A stretch of DNA of 64,000 nucleotides from Streptomyces sp. JHA26 (GTDB lineage: Bacteria; Actinomycetota; Actinomycetes; Streptomycetales; Streptomycetaceae): assembly GCF_002005565.1 (NCBI RefSeq), contig NZ_BDJC01000021.1:42402-106401 (forward strand). Reading direction: 5' to 3'. Every line of letters begins with the position of its first letter. The stretch's first letter is position 1. The position numbers and the translations under genes were made by a program. Positions 8,185-15,599 of this stretch are shown here, piece after piece. The notes under the pieces were generated by a model that was not told the origin of the DNA, made no database searches, and saw nothing but the letters and a program-made list of their open reading frames with translations.

Positions 8185-8715
8185 ATGGCTTCCGAGCATG
8201 ACGAAGGCAGAAACGGCGAGACGACCGCCGTACCGGACCCCGCCGAGGCGAAGGCCGCCGGCCACGTCCCGGACCCGAAGACCGCCGCCGCGATCGCCGC
8301 CGCCGAGGCCGCCGGGCCGCAGCACGGCGAGAGCGTCCGGGTCGACAGCTGGATCTGGGCCGTCCGCCTGATCAAGACCCGTTCCCTCGGTGCGACCGCC
8401 TGCCGGGGCGGTCACGTCCGGGTGAACGGCGAGCGCGTGAAGCCCGCGCACTCCCTGCGTGTCGGCGACGAGGTGCGCCTGCGGCACGAGGGCAGGGAGC
8501 GGATCGTCGTCGTGAAACGGCTGATCCGCAAGCGGGTCGGAGCCCCGGTCGCCGTCCAGTGCTACATCGACAACTCCCCGCCGCCCCCGCCCCGGGAGGC
8601 CGTCGCCCCGGCCGGCATCCGTGACCGCGGCGCCGGACGCCCGACCAAGCGGGACCGGCGCGAGCTGGAACGCCTGCGCGGCCTGGAGGGCCTGGGCCGC
8701 CCGGAGGGCCACTGA
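8185..8715 (+). CDS. S4-domain RNA-binding protein (Hsp15-like)
   Basis: A 176-residue protein with a central S4 RNA-binding domain: VRVDSWIWAVRLIKTRS, then GATACRGGHVRVNGERVKPA and LRVGDEVRLR (residues about 52-105). This arrangement matches the Hsp15/YrfH class, which binds ribosomal RNA on stalled 50S subunits. The N-terminus is an Ala/acidic extension of about 50 residues and the C-terminus is basic (TKRDRRELERLRGLEG), both common in actinobacterial versions. The start ATG 8185 has a purine-rich GGTCGGGGC upstream. A strong hairpin follows at 8726. Confidence 0.88.
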   Translation: MASEHDEGRNGETTAVPDPAEAKAAGHVPDPKTAAAIAAAEAAGPQHGESVRVDSWIWAVRLIKTRSLGATACRGGHVRVNGERVKPAHSLRVGDEVRLRHEGRERIVVVKRLIRKRVGAPVAVQCYIDNSPPPPPREAVAPAGIRDRGAGRPTKRDRRELERLRGLEGLGRPEGH

Positions 8716-8725
8716 GACGACGGAC

Positions 8726-8754
8726 CCCGCCCCCGGACCGGATCCGGGGGCGGG
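8726..8754. terminator. Bidirectional hairpin terminator
   Basis: A perfect 12-bp stem (8726-8737 with 8743-8754) and 5-nt loop lie between the convergent S4-protein and DoxX genes. No T-run follows, which is usual in Streptomyces. Confidence 0.8.
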
Positions 8755-8796
8755 ACGATGACGGCCGCGTACGGATCGGGACCGCCCGCGGACCGG

Positions 8797-9252
8797 TCAC
8801 CTGCGGATCAGCCGGAGCAGCTCCGCGTTGTGCCCCCGGCGGGCCCAGGCCACGAGCAGCAGCGGGACCATCAGGATGAGCGGCGTCGCCGCGTTCTCCC
8901 CGTCGAAGCAGGCGAGCTGGACGACGAACGCGCCCACCATCAGCCCGCTCAGCGCCGTCGCCGCCACCGACTGGAGCACCGGCACCAACAGGGCGATCGC
9001 TCCGGCCAGTTCGAGGACGCCGATGGTATACATGCCGGCATTGCCCCAGCCCATCTCGTCGAAGGTCCCGGCCGCCGACGCGTGGGCGATCAGCTTCGGC
9101 AGGGCGCTCGCGACGGCGAAGAACAGCGCGAGGACCACCTGCACCCCGCGCAGGGCGATCCGGGCACCGCGCCCGCGGGCCGCCGTGGCGGAGAGCGCGG
9201 GGGTGACGGCGGGGGCGGAGGTGACGGAGGTGGTGGCGGTGGTCTCGGTCAT
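8797..9252 (-). CDS. DoxX family membrane protein
   Basis: A 151-residue protein with four predicted membrane helices, the DoxX layout. Helix 1 (ALRGVQVVLALFFAVASALP) is followed by LIAHASAAGTFDEMGWGN, a DoxX-typical loop, then IGVLELAGAIALLVPVLQS, an AATALSGLMVGAFVVQLACF helix and the C-terminal LILMVPLLLVAWARRG. The chosen ATG 9252 has GGGAG 6 nt upstream; the longer frame starting at 9321 has no such site. DoxX proteins are linked to redox or thiol stress complexes, but the role here is not shown by neighbours. Confidence 0.85.
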   Translation of the reverse strand: MTETTATTSVTSAPAVTPALSATAARGRGARIALRGVQVVLALFFAVASALPKLIAHASAAGTFDEMGWGNAGMYTIGVLELAGAIALLVPVLQSVAATALSGLMVGAFVVQLACFDGENAATPLILMVPLLLVAWARRGHNAELLRLIRR

Positions 9253-9336
9253 GGGTTCTCCCGGGCTGAGCGGTCCGTGCTGCTGTCGGGAAGGTGGACC
9301 GCTCCTCGTCCCGGAACTCATCGCTCTCCGCCGTGA

Positions 9337-10062
9337 TCACCGTCCTCCGTCCCGTCTTCGCTCCGGCGTCGTTTCCCGGCCCCGGCCCACGGGGACCGCC
9401 CGCACCCATGTCCCGTCCTCGGTGAGACACCGGTCCACCCTCAGTCCCGCCTCCGCGAGCGCCTCCTCGAACTGCTCCGCGGTCAGCGGCCGGGCTCGGA
9501 AGGTCTGCGTCCAGACCGCGTCCGGGAACTCGTACTCCACGTGGACCGAGTCGACGCCGTCCCCGACCGGCTCCGCCGACACGATCCGCACGGTGAAGCC
9601 GCCGGGGTCCACCCGCTCGCGCGGCACGTCGGTGTGGTAGTCCTCGCCCTCCCGCTGGATCAGTACGCAGCCGCCCTCCGCGACATGCCGGGCGCACGCG
9701 CTCAGCAGCCCCCTTCTCACCTCGACGTCCCCGGTGTGGACGAGGAACGACGCCAGCATCACCGCGTCGAACGTCTCGCCCAGGTCGAGGTGTTCGATCG
9801 GGCCGCATATCGTCCGTGCCCCGCGCACGTGCTCCAGCATCTCGGCGGACTCGTCGACCGCCGTGACGGCGAACCCGCGCTCCAGCAGCGGCCGGGTCAT
9901 GCGGCCCGCCCCGCTGCCCAGCTCCAGGATGCGCGCGCCCGCGGGCACGGCCGCGGCCACGATGTCGGGCTCGGCGCCCACGGGCAGCCGGGCGTAGAGC
10001 TCGACCGCGCAACCGTCCGGAGTGATGGCCCCAGGCCCTGTCCCCCGGTGTCCCTCTCGCAT
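9337..10062 (-). CDS. Class I SAM-dependent methyltransferase
   Basis: A 241-residue methyltransferase with the Rossmann motif I ARILELGSGAGRMTRPLLE near residue 45, motif II AVDESAEMLEHV, and a later EGGCVLIQREGEDYH strand. The start is taken as ATG 10062, because GGAG lies 6 nt upstream; ATG 10074 would add MELG. The substrate is unknown. It diverges from the small membrane protein gene at 10225. Confidence 0.85.
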   Translation of the reverse strand: MREGHRGTGPGAITPDGCAVELYARLPVGAEPDIVAAAVPAGARILELGSGAGRMTRPLLERGFAVTAVDESAEMLEHVRGARTICGPIEHLDLGETFDAVMLASFLVHTGDVEVRRGLLSACARHVAEGGCVLIQREGEDYHTDVPRERVDPGGFTVRIVSAEPVGDGVDSVHVEYEFPDAVWTQTFRARPLTAEQFEEALAEAGLRVDRCLTEDGTWVRAVPVGRGRETTPERRRDGGR

Positions 10063-10224
10063 TCCCAGCTCCATGCCCGTCCAACGGACCGCATCCGCAC
10101 AGCTGTTCCCCTCCGTGACCGGTTCACCCGGTCGAGTGAACGCCCGGCGGTCGCCGCCACGGCCGGGCTCGTTTTCCCGACCGGCGTTCCGGGAGTACGT
10201 TTTCCGACAGGAGTGGTCGTCGCC

Positions 10225-10536
10225 ATGCGTACGGGCAGTGAACCGGCAACCGCGCGCAGTGCCCTGCGGGCGCGTCTCTGGCTGTGCGTGTGGGGTGAGG
10301 TCTGGACGATCTTCGGGACGGCCGTCTTCGCGCTCACCGGGCGGCCCGGCTGGGCCGCGGCCTTCGGGGTGCTGTGGCTGATCATCACGGCCGACCTGAC
10401 CGTGGTCCTCCGGCACATCCGCCAGGGCCCGCACTACCAGCCCGGTCCGGACGTCCCGCCGTACCGGCCGCCGGAGCACCGCATACGGAACGGCCCGCCG
10501 CCCTCGGGGAAGCCGGGGCCGCCCGGCGGTCCGTAG
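10225..10536 (+). CDS. Small membrane protein with two transmembrane helices
   Basis: A 103-residue protein with two hydrophobic helices (about residues 19-38 and 44-62: WTIFGTAVFALTG and AAFGVLWLIITADLTVVL) and a proline-rich cytoplasmic or external tail (PGPDVPPYRPPEHRI). No family is recognised. ATG 10225 has AGGAG 11 nt upstream; the in-frame GTG at 10213 overlaps that site, so ATG is preferred. Function is unknown. Confidence 0.75.
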   Translation: MRTGSEPATARSALRARLWLCVWGEVWTIFGTAVFALTGRPGWAAAFGVLWLIITADLTVVLRHIRQGPHYQPGPDVPPYRPPEHRIRNGPPPSGKPGPPGGP

Positions 10537-10587
10537 CGACGCCCGCCGGACGCCCGAGGACCGGGTCCCGGACACGCGCCCGCAGGA

Positions 10588-10968
10588 TCAGGCGTCGAAC
10601 CGCGCCTGCTGCAGGTACTCCGGATTCGGATCCAGGGCCGCCGCCAGCCGGAAGTGGCGTCTGGCCTGGTCGGGGCAGCCCCGGCGCTCGAAGGTGCGGG
10701 CCAGCGCGAAGTGCGCGAACGCGTTGTCCGGCTCGCGTTCCAGGACGATGGTGAACTCCAGCTCGGCCGGTCTGAGCTGCGCCGCCGCGAAGAAGGCACG
10801 GGCGCGCAGCAGTCGTGCCGCGGTGCTCTCGGGGTGCGCGGCGATGACGTGGTCGAGGAGCTTCACCGCGCCCCGCGGATCCCGCGCGGCGAGCAGTTGC
10901 TCGGCGGCGCGGAAGTCGATGACGTCCGTCTCCGGGGTCCGTCCGGTCGAACCGCTGGTCTCGGGCAC
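10588..10968 (-). CDS. Tetratricopeptide repeat protein
   Basis: A 126-residue helical protein with two to three TPR-like units: RAAEQLLAARDPRGAVKLLD, then ARLLRARAFFAAAQLRPAEL and AHFALARTFERRGCPDQARR. TPRs mediate protein-protein contacts. The GTG start at 10968 has AAGGA 8-10 nt upstream. It lies 49 bp downstream of coaE on the same strand and is probably cotranscribed with it; the pairing is conserved in Streptomyces as I recall, but its partner is not known. Confidence 0.85.
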   Translation of the reverse strand: MPETSGSTGRTPETDVIDFRAAEQLLAARDPRGAVKLLDHVIAAHPESTAARLLRARAFFAAAQLRPAELEFTIVLEREPDNAFAHFALARTFERRGCPDQARRHFRLAAALDPNPEYLQQARFDA

Positions 10969-11017
10969 GGCAGAGTCCTTCCCTCGCTGGAAGGGGTCAA
11001 CGCCCGCTCCCGGGCCG

Positions 11018-11668
11018 CTATTCCTGGGCCGGCCGGGGCGGCAGGGCGCTCGCCGGGCCACCCGTCCGCTTCGCGTGCGCCCTGCGGGTCAGCTCCGCCC
11101 ACACCTCTTCCACGCGGTGCCGGAGTTCCTCCAGCGGTACGTCGTTGTCGACGACGATGTCGGCGATCTCCCGGCGCTGTCCGCGCGTCGCCTGGGCGGC
11201 CATGCGCGCGCGTGCGTCCTGCTCGGTCATGCCCCGCAGCCGCACCAGCCGGTCGAGCTGGGTGGCCGGGTCGGCGTCGACGACGATCACGACGTCGTAC
11301 AGCGGTGCCAGGCCGTTCTCGGTGAGCAGCGGGACGTCGTGGACGACGACGGCGTCCTCGGGCGCGGACTGCTCGAGTTCGCGGGAGCGGGCGCCGACCA
11401 GGGGGTGCACGATCGCGTTGAGCGCGGCCAGCTTCTCCGGGTCGGCGAACACGATCGAGCCCAGCCTGGGCCGGTCCAGGCCGCCGTCGCCGGCGAGCAC
11501 GTCCTCGCCGAACGCCTCCACGACCGCCGCGAGCCCCGGGGTCCCCGGTGCGACGACCTCGCGCGCGATCCGGTCGGCGTCGATCAGTACGGCCCCGCAC
11601 TCGACGAGCAGCCGCGACACCTCGCTCTTGCCGGCGCCGATCCCGCCGGTCAGGCCCACTGTCAGCAT
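11018..11668 (-). CDS. coaE: Dephospho-CoA kinase
   Basis: CoaE catalyses the last step of coenzyme A synthesis, ATP-dependent phosphorylation of the 3'-hydroxyl of dephospho-CoA. The 216-residue protein begins with the P-loop [12 protein letters not shown] and has the family motif [11 protein letters not shown], the conserved [10 protein letters not shown] near residue 90, DVPLLTENG, and the lid segment [16 protein letters not shown]. The ATG at 11668 has only a weak ribosome site. It follows the PAC2 gene by 56 bp and precedes the TPR gene, suggesting a small operon. Confidence 0.96.
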   Translation of the reverse strand: MLTVGLTGGIGAGKSEVSRLLVECGAVLIDADRIAREVVAPGTPGLAAVVEAFGEDVLAGDGGLDRPRLGSIVFADPEKLAALNAIVHPLVGARSRELEQSAPEDAVVVHDVPLLTENGLAPLYDVVIVVDADPATQLDRLVRLRGMTEQDARARMAAQATRGQRREIADIVVDNDVPLEELRHRVEEVWAELTRRAHAKRTGGPASALPPRPAQE

Positions 11669-11724
11669 GAGCGGAAGCTTAGGGCCTGCCGGTGACGGCG
11701 CCCCGGACGGGGCGCCGCCGGACG

Positions 11725-12663
11725 TCAGCCCTCGCCCTCCCGCTCGGCCAGGAACCGTTCGAACTCGCGTCCGATCTCGTCCGCCGACGGGATCTCGACC
11801 GGCTCGGCGAGCATGTTGCCCCGGGTCTGGGCGCCCGCGGCGGCGTCGTACTGGTGCTCCAGTCCCTGGACGAGCGCGGTGAGTTCCTCGTCGCCCTCCT
11901 GGATCTGCCGGTCGATCTCGGTCTGGGTGCGGTGCGCCTCCGTGCGCAGGGAGTGCGCGACGCCGGGCAGGACCAGTCCGGTCGCCGCCGTGATGGCCTC
12001 CAGGACGGTCAGTGCCGCGTCCGGGTAGGCGGAGCGGGCGATGTAGTGCGGCACGTGCGCGGCGACGCCCAGGACCTCGTGGCCGGCCTGCATGAGCCGG
12101 TACTCGACGAGCGCCTCGGCGCTGCCGGGGACCTGTGCCTCCTCGAAGGGGCTGCGGTGGCCCGGGACGAGGTCGGTGCGGTTGCCGTGCGGGGTGATGC
12201 CGACGGGGCGGGTGTGCGGGACGCCCATGGGGATGCCGTGGAAGTTGACCGAGAGGCGGACGCCGAGCCGCTCGACGATCTGCCGCACGGCGGCGGCGAA
12301 GCGCTCCCACTCGACGTCCGGTTCGGGGCCCGACAGCAGCAGGAAGGGCGCTCCGGTGGCGTCCTGGACGAGCCGCACCTCGATGGTGGGCTCCTCGTAG
12401 TCGGTCCAGGTGTCGCGCTTGAAGGTCAACAGCGGGCGGCGGGCCCGGTAGTCCACGAGCCGGTCGTGGTCGAAGCGGGCGACGACCTGGTGGGGAAGCG
12501 AGTCGAGCACCTGGTCGACGATCTGGTCGCCGGTCTCGCCGGCGTCGATGTAACCGTCGAAGTGGTAGAGCATGACCAGCCCGGCCGACTCCTGGGCGAG
12601 TGCCGTGTCGACCACGGCCAGGCCCTTCGGCTCCCACGCGTACAAACCCTGCGGATCAAGCAC
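11725..12663 (-). CDS. PAC2 family protein (proteasome assembly chaperone-like)
   Basis: A 312-residue PAC2 protein. Actinobacterial members are related to proteasome assembly chaperones and are widespread next to rpsA/coaE; the biochemical role is not settled. Typical features are [20 protein letters not shown] near residue 30, [15 protein letters not shown] and THHG-like [11 protein letters not shown], and [18 protein letters not shown]. The GTG start at 12663 follows AGGAGGGGAG by 8 nt. The rpsA terminator lies just upstream, so the gene has its own promoter within 12664-12770, though no clear hexamers are visible there. Confidence 0.9.
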   Translation of the reverse strand: MLDPQGLYAWEPKGLAVVDTALAQESAGLVMLYHFDGYIDAGETGDQIVDQVLDSLPHQVVARFDHDRLVDYRARRPLLTFKRDTWTDYEEPTIEVRLVQDATGAPFLLLSGPEPDVEWERFAAAVRQIVERLGVRLSVNFHGIPMGVPHTRPVGITPHGNRTDLVPGHRSPFEEAQVPGSAEALVEYRLMQAGHEVLGVAAHVPHYIARSAYPDAALTVLEAITAATGLVLPGVAHSLRTEAHRTQTEIDRQIQEGDEELTALVQGLEHQYDAAAGAQTRGNMLAEPVEIPSADEIGREFERFLAEREGEG

Positions 12664-12770
12664 AGTGACCGCTCCCCTCCTGGTGTCCGTACGTCACAAC
12701 GCCCCCGCGGGGACGGGCATTCCCGGTGCGGGGCGCTGTGATCTTGACAGCGGGGGCGTCACCGGGGCAA

Positions 12771-12809
12771 CACCGAAGGGCCGTACCTCGAAAGGTACGG
12801 CCCTCGGTG
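12771..12809 (-). terminator. Hairpin terminator after rpsA
   Basis: The inner stem is a perfect 12 bp (AGGGCCGTACCT with AGGTACGGCCCT) closed by a CGAA tetraloop. An outer CACCG/CGGTG pairing with one bulged A extends it. It begins 30 nt past the rpsA stop. Confidence 0.88.
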
Positions 12810-12838
12810 TCAACGGTCAGGCCTCAGCGGCCCGCGTG

Positions 12839-14338
12839 TCAGCTCTGGCCGCCGGCCAGCTTCTCGCGGAGCGCGGCGAGCGCCTCGTCCGACGCCAGGG
12901 CGCCGGAGTTGTCGCCACCCTCGGAGGAGTACGAGCCGCCACCGGACGCGGCCGGAGCCGCACCCGCGGTGTCGCCACCCTCGGCAGCGGCCTTCTCGTC
13001 CGCCTCGCGGGACTTGATGACCTGCGCCTGGTGCTGCTCGAAGCGCTGCTGCGCCTCGGCGTACTGGGTCTCCCAGGCCTCGCGCTGAGCCTCGTAGCCC
13101 TCGAGCCAGTCGTTGGTCTCGGGGTCGAAGCCCTCGGGGTAGATGTAGTTGCCCTGGTCGTCGTAGGACGCGGCCATGCCGTACAGGGTCGGGTCGAACT
13201 CGACCGCCGACGGGTCGGCACCGAAGGCCTCGTTGGCCTGCTTCAGCGAGAGGCTGATGCGGCGACGCTCGAGGTCGATGTCGATGACCTTGACGAAGAT
13301 CTCGTCGTTGACCTGGACGACCTGCTCCGGGATCTCCACGTGGCGCTCGGCCAGCTCGGAGATGTGGACCAGACCCTCGATGCCCTCGTCGACGCGGACG
13401 AACGCACCGAACGGAACCAGCTTCGTGACCTTGCCGGGCACGACCTGGCCGATCTGGTGGGTGCGGGCGAACTGCTGCCACGGGTCTTCCTGGGTCGCCT
13501 TCAGCGACAGGGAGACGCGCTCGCGGTCCATGTCGACGTCGAGGACCTCGACGGTGACCTCCTGGCCGACCTCGACGACCTCGGACGGGTGGTCGATGTG
13601 CTTCCAGGACAGCTCGGAGACGTGGACCAGACCGTCGACGCCACCCAGGTCCACGAAGGCACCGAAGTTGACGATCGAGGAGACGACGCCGGAACGGACC
13701 TGACCCTTCTGGAGGGTGGTGAGGAACGTCTGGCGGACCTCGGACTGGGTCTGCTCCAGCCAGGCACGGCGGGACAGGACCACGTTGTTGCGGTTCTTGT
13801 CCAGCTCGATGATCTTCGCCTCGAGCTCCTTGCCCACGTAGGGCTGGAGGTCGCGGACGCGGCGCATCTCGACGAGGGAGGCCGGCAGGAAGCCACGGAG
13901 GCCGATGTCGAGGATGAGACCACCCTTGACGACCTCGATGACGGTACCGGTGACGATGCCGTCCTCTTCCTTGATCTTCTCGATCGTGCCCCAGGCCCGC
14001 TCGTACTGGGCGCGCTTCTTCGAGAGGATCAGGCGGCCTTCCTTGTCCTCCTTCTGGAGGACGAGGGCCTCGATCTCGTCACCGACGGCGACGACCTCGT
14101 TGGGGTCGACATCGTGCTTGATCGAGAGCTCGCGGCTCGGGATGACACCTTCGGTCTTGTAACCGATGTCGAGCAGGACCTCGTCCCGGTCGACCTTCAC
14201 GATGACGCCGTCGACGATGTCGCCGTCGTTGAAGTACTTGATCGTCTCGTCGATCGCGGCGAGGAAGGCTTCCTCGTTACCGATGTCGTTGACCGCAACC
14301 TGCGGGGTGGTGGCGGTGGTCTCGGTGCTGCTCGTCAT
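12839..14338 (-). CDS. rpsA: 30S ribosomal protein S1
   Basis: S1 brings mRNA to the 30S subunit. The 499-residue protein has four S1 (OB-fold) repeats at about residues 37-105, 123-188, 209-277 and 294-363, ending in strands such as VSLSLKATQEDPW and ISLSLKQANEAF. The last is followed by an acidic, glycine/serine-rich tail usual for actinobacterial S1. The N-terminus has the conserved NDIGNEEAFLAAIDETIKYF. The ATG start at 14338 has GGAG about 11 nt upstream. A strong promoter and a leader of about 190 nt precede it. Codon use is less extreme and typical of a highly expressed gene. Confidence 0.98.
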   Translation of the reverse strand: MTSSTETTATTPQVAVNDIGNEEAFLAAIDETIKYFNDGDIVDGVIVKVDRDEVLLDIGYKTEGVIPSRELSIKHDVDPNEVVAVGDEIEALVLQKEDKEGRLILSKKRAQYERAWGTIEKIKEEDGIVTGTVIEVVKGGLILDIGLRGFLPASLVEMRRVRDLQPYVGKELEAKIIELDKNRNNVVLSRRAWLEQTQSEVRQTFLTTLQKGQVRSGVVSSIVNFGAFVDLGGVDGLVHVSELSWKHIDHPSEVVEVGQEVTVEVLDVDMDRERVSLSLKATQEDPWQQFARTHQIGQVVPGKVTKLVPFGAFVRVDEGIEGLVHISELAERHVEIPEQVVQVNDEIFVKVIDIDLERRRISLSLKQANEAFGADPSAVEFDPTLYGMAASYDDQGNYIYPEGFDPETNDWLEGYEAQREAWETQYAEAQQRFEQHQAQVIKSREADEKAAAEGGDTAGAAPAASGGGSYSSEGGDNSGALASDEALAALREKLAGGQS

Positions 14339-14430
14339 GTGGGAAAGGGCTCCGGTACGGACATTGAAGTCGTAGGTACTGCTTACGCCGGGAGCCCGTT
14401 TCGCTCTGCAGAAGCCGGACAGCCAAGTAA

Positions 14431-14456
14431 GCGTCACCGAAAATCACTGGCGACGC
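14431..14456 (-). other. Hairpin in the rpsA 5' leader
   Basis: GCGTCGCC and GGTGACGC pair over 8 bp, with one G-T wobble, around a 10-nt AU-rich loop in the predicted leader. S1 autoregulates its own mRNA in other bacteria; a role here is only a suggestion. Confidence 0.35.
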
Positions 14457-14536
14457 CTCGAGAACCGAGGGGACATACAACAGATGCGAGCGCGACCTGC
14501 TACGTCTGAGGTGCGCAGGCCCGCAGCGCAACTTGT

Positions 14537-14565
14537 AGCATACGGGGGCGGCCGGGCATGGTCAA
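14537..14565 (-). promoter_or_regulatory. HrdB-type promoter for rpsA
   Basis: Reading the minus strand, TTGACC (14565-14560) is separated by exactly 17 bp from TATGCT (14542-14537). Transcription would start near 14530, giving a leader of about 190 nt before the rpsA ATG. Confidence 0.8.
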
Positions 14566-14728
14566 TGCGCGAAGCCGCCCACCCGGGGCGGATCGCCCTA
14601 TATCCGGCACAAGAACCGCCTTTCGGGGCCGCGCGGAACTCCTGGAGTCCCGTGCGCGACGCCCGGGACGGGCCCGGCCGGAAGAGCCGCAGACTAGTAC
14701 GAGGGAGCCGGTCATCCAAGAGCCCGTA

Positions 14729-15538
14729 GTGTCCGAAGCCGGAGAGACCGAACCCGAGGCCACCCGGCGTGCCGCCGGTGTCACGGAGAGCGCCCGCGCC
14801 AATCGCGGCTGGTGGGACCGGAACGCGGACGAGTACCAGACCGAACACGGCACCTTCCTCGGCGACGACCGCTTCGTGTGGTGCCCCGAGGGGCTGGACG
14901 AGGTGGAGGCCGAGCTGCTCGGCCCGACGGAGGAGCTGAAGGGCAAGGACGTCCTGGAGATCGGCGCAGGCGCCGCCCAGTGCGCGCGCTGGCTGGCCGG
15001 TCAGGGCGCGCGTCCGGTGGCCCTGGACCTCTCCCACCGCCAGCTCCAGCACGCGCTGCGCATCGGCGGGTCGTTCCCGCTGGTCTGCGCCGACGCCGCC
15101 GTGCTGCCCTTCGCGGACGGCTCCTTCGACCTGGCCTGCTCGGCGTACGGGGCGCTGCCGTTCGTCGCCGATCCGCGGCTGGTGCTGCGGGAGGTGCGCC
15201 GGGTGCTGCGGCCCGGGGGCCGCTTCGTCTTCTCCGTCACGCACCCGCTGCGCTGGGCCTTCCCGGACGAGCCGGGCCCCGAGGGCCTGTCGGTGTCCGC
15301 CTCGTACTTCGACCGCACGCCGTACGTCGAGCAGGACGAGGAGGGCGTCGCGGTGTACGTCGAGCACCACAGGACGCTCGGCGACCGGGTCCGGGACGTC
15401 GTCACGTCGGGGTTCCGGCTGGTGGACCTGGTGGAGCCGGAGTGGCCGGACTGGAACACCTCGGAGTGGGGCGGCTGGTCCCCGCTGCGCGGGCACCTGA
15501 TCCCCGGCACGGCGATCTTCGTGTGCGAGCGCGACTGA
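14729..15538 (+). CDS. Class I SAM-dependent methyltransferase
   Basis: A 269-residue methyltransferase. The N-terminal ANRGWWDRNADEYQTEHG is characteristic of a conserved actinobacterial group found beside rpsA/hrpB. Motif I is KDVLEIGAGAAQCARWLAGQ, followed by ALDLSHRQLQHA, SFDLACSAYGALPF and REVRRVLRPGGRFVFSV. The start is uncertain: GTG 14729 is the best in-frame choice but has no convincing ribosome site. It diverges from rpsA. The substrate is unknown. Confidence 0.85.
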   Translation: MSEAGETEPEATRRAAGVTESARANRGWWDRNADEYQTEHGTFLGDDRFVWCPEGLDEVEAELLGPTEELKGKDVLEIGAGAAQCARWLAGQGARPVALDLSHRQLQHALRIGGSFPLVCADAAVLPFADGSFDLACSAYGALPFVADPRLVLREVRRVLRPGGRFVFSVTHPLRWAFPDEPGPEGLSVSASYFDRTPYVEQDEEGVAVYVEHHRTLGDRVRDVVTSGFRLVDLVEPEWPDWNTSEWGGWSPLRGHLIPGTAIFVCERD

Positions 15539-15599
15539 CCCGCCCGCGCCGGGCACGCGCGCGTGGAGGGCGGTTCCACCGGCGTACGACACTGGGGGC

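Noticed and set aside
12744..12749. TTGACA on the plus strand as a promoter
   Set aside because: No -10 box follows at the right distance, and it would transcribe into the 3' end of rpsA.
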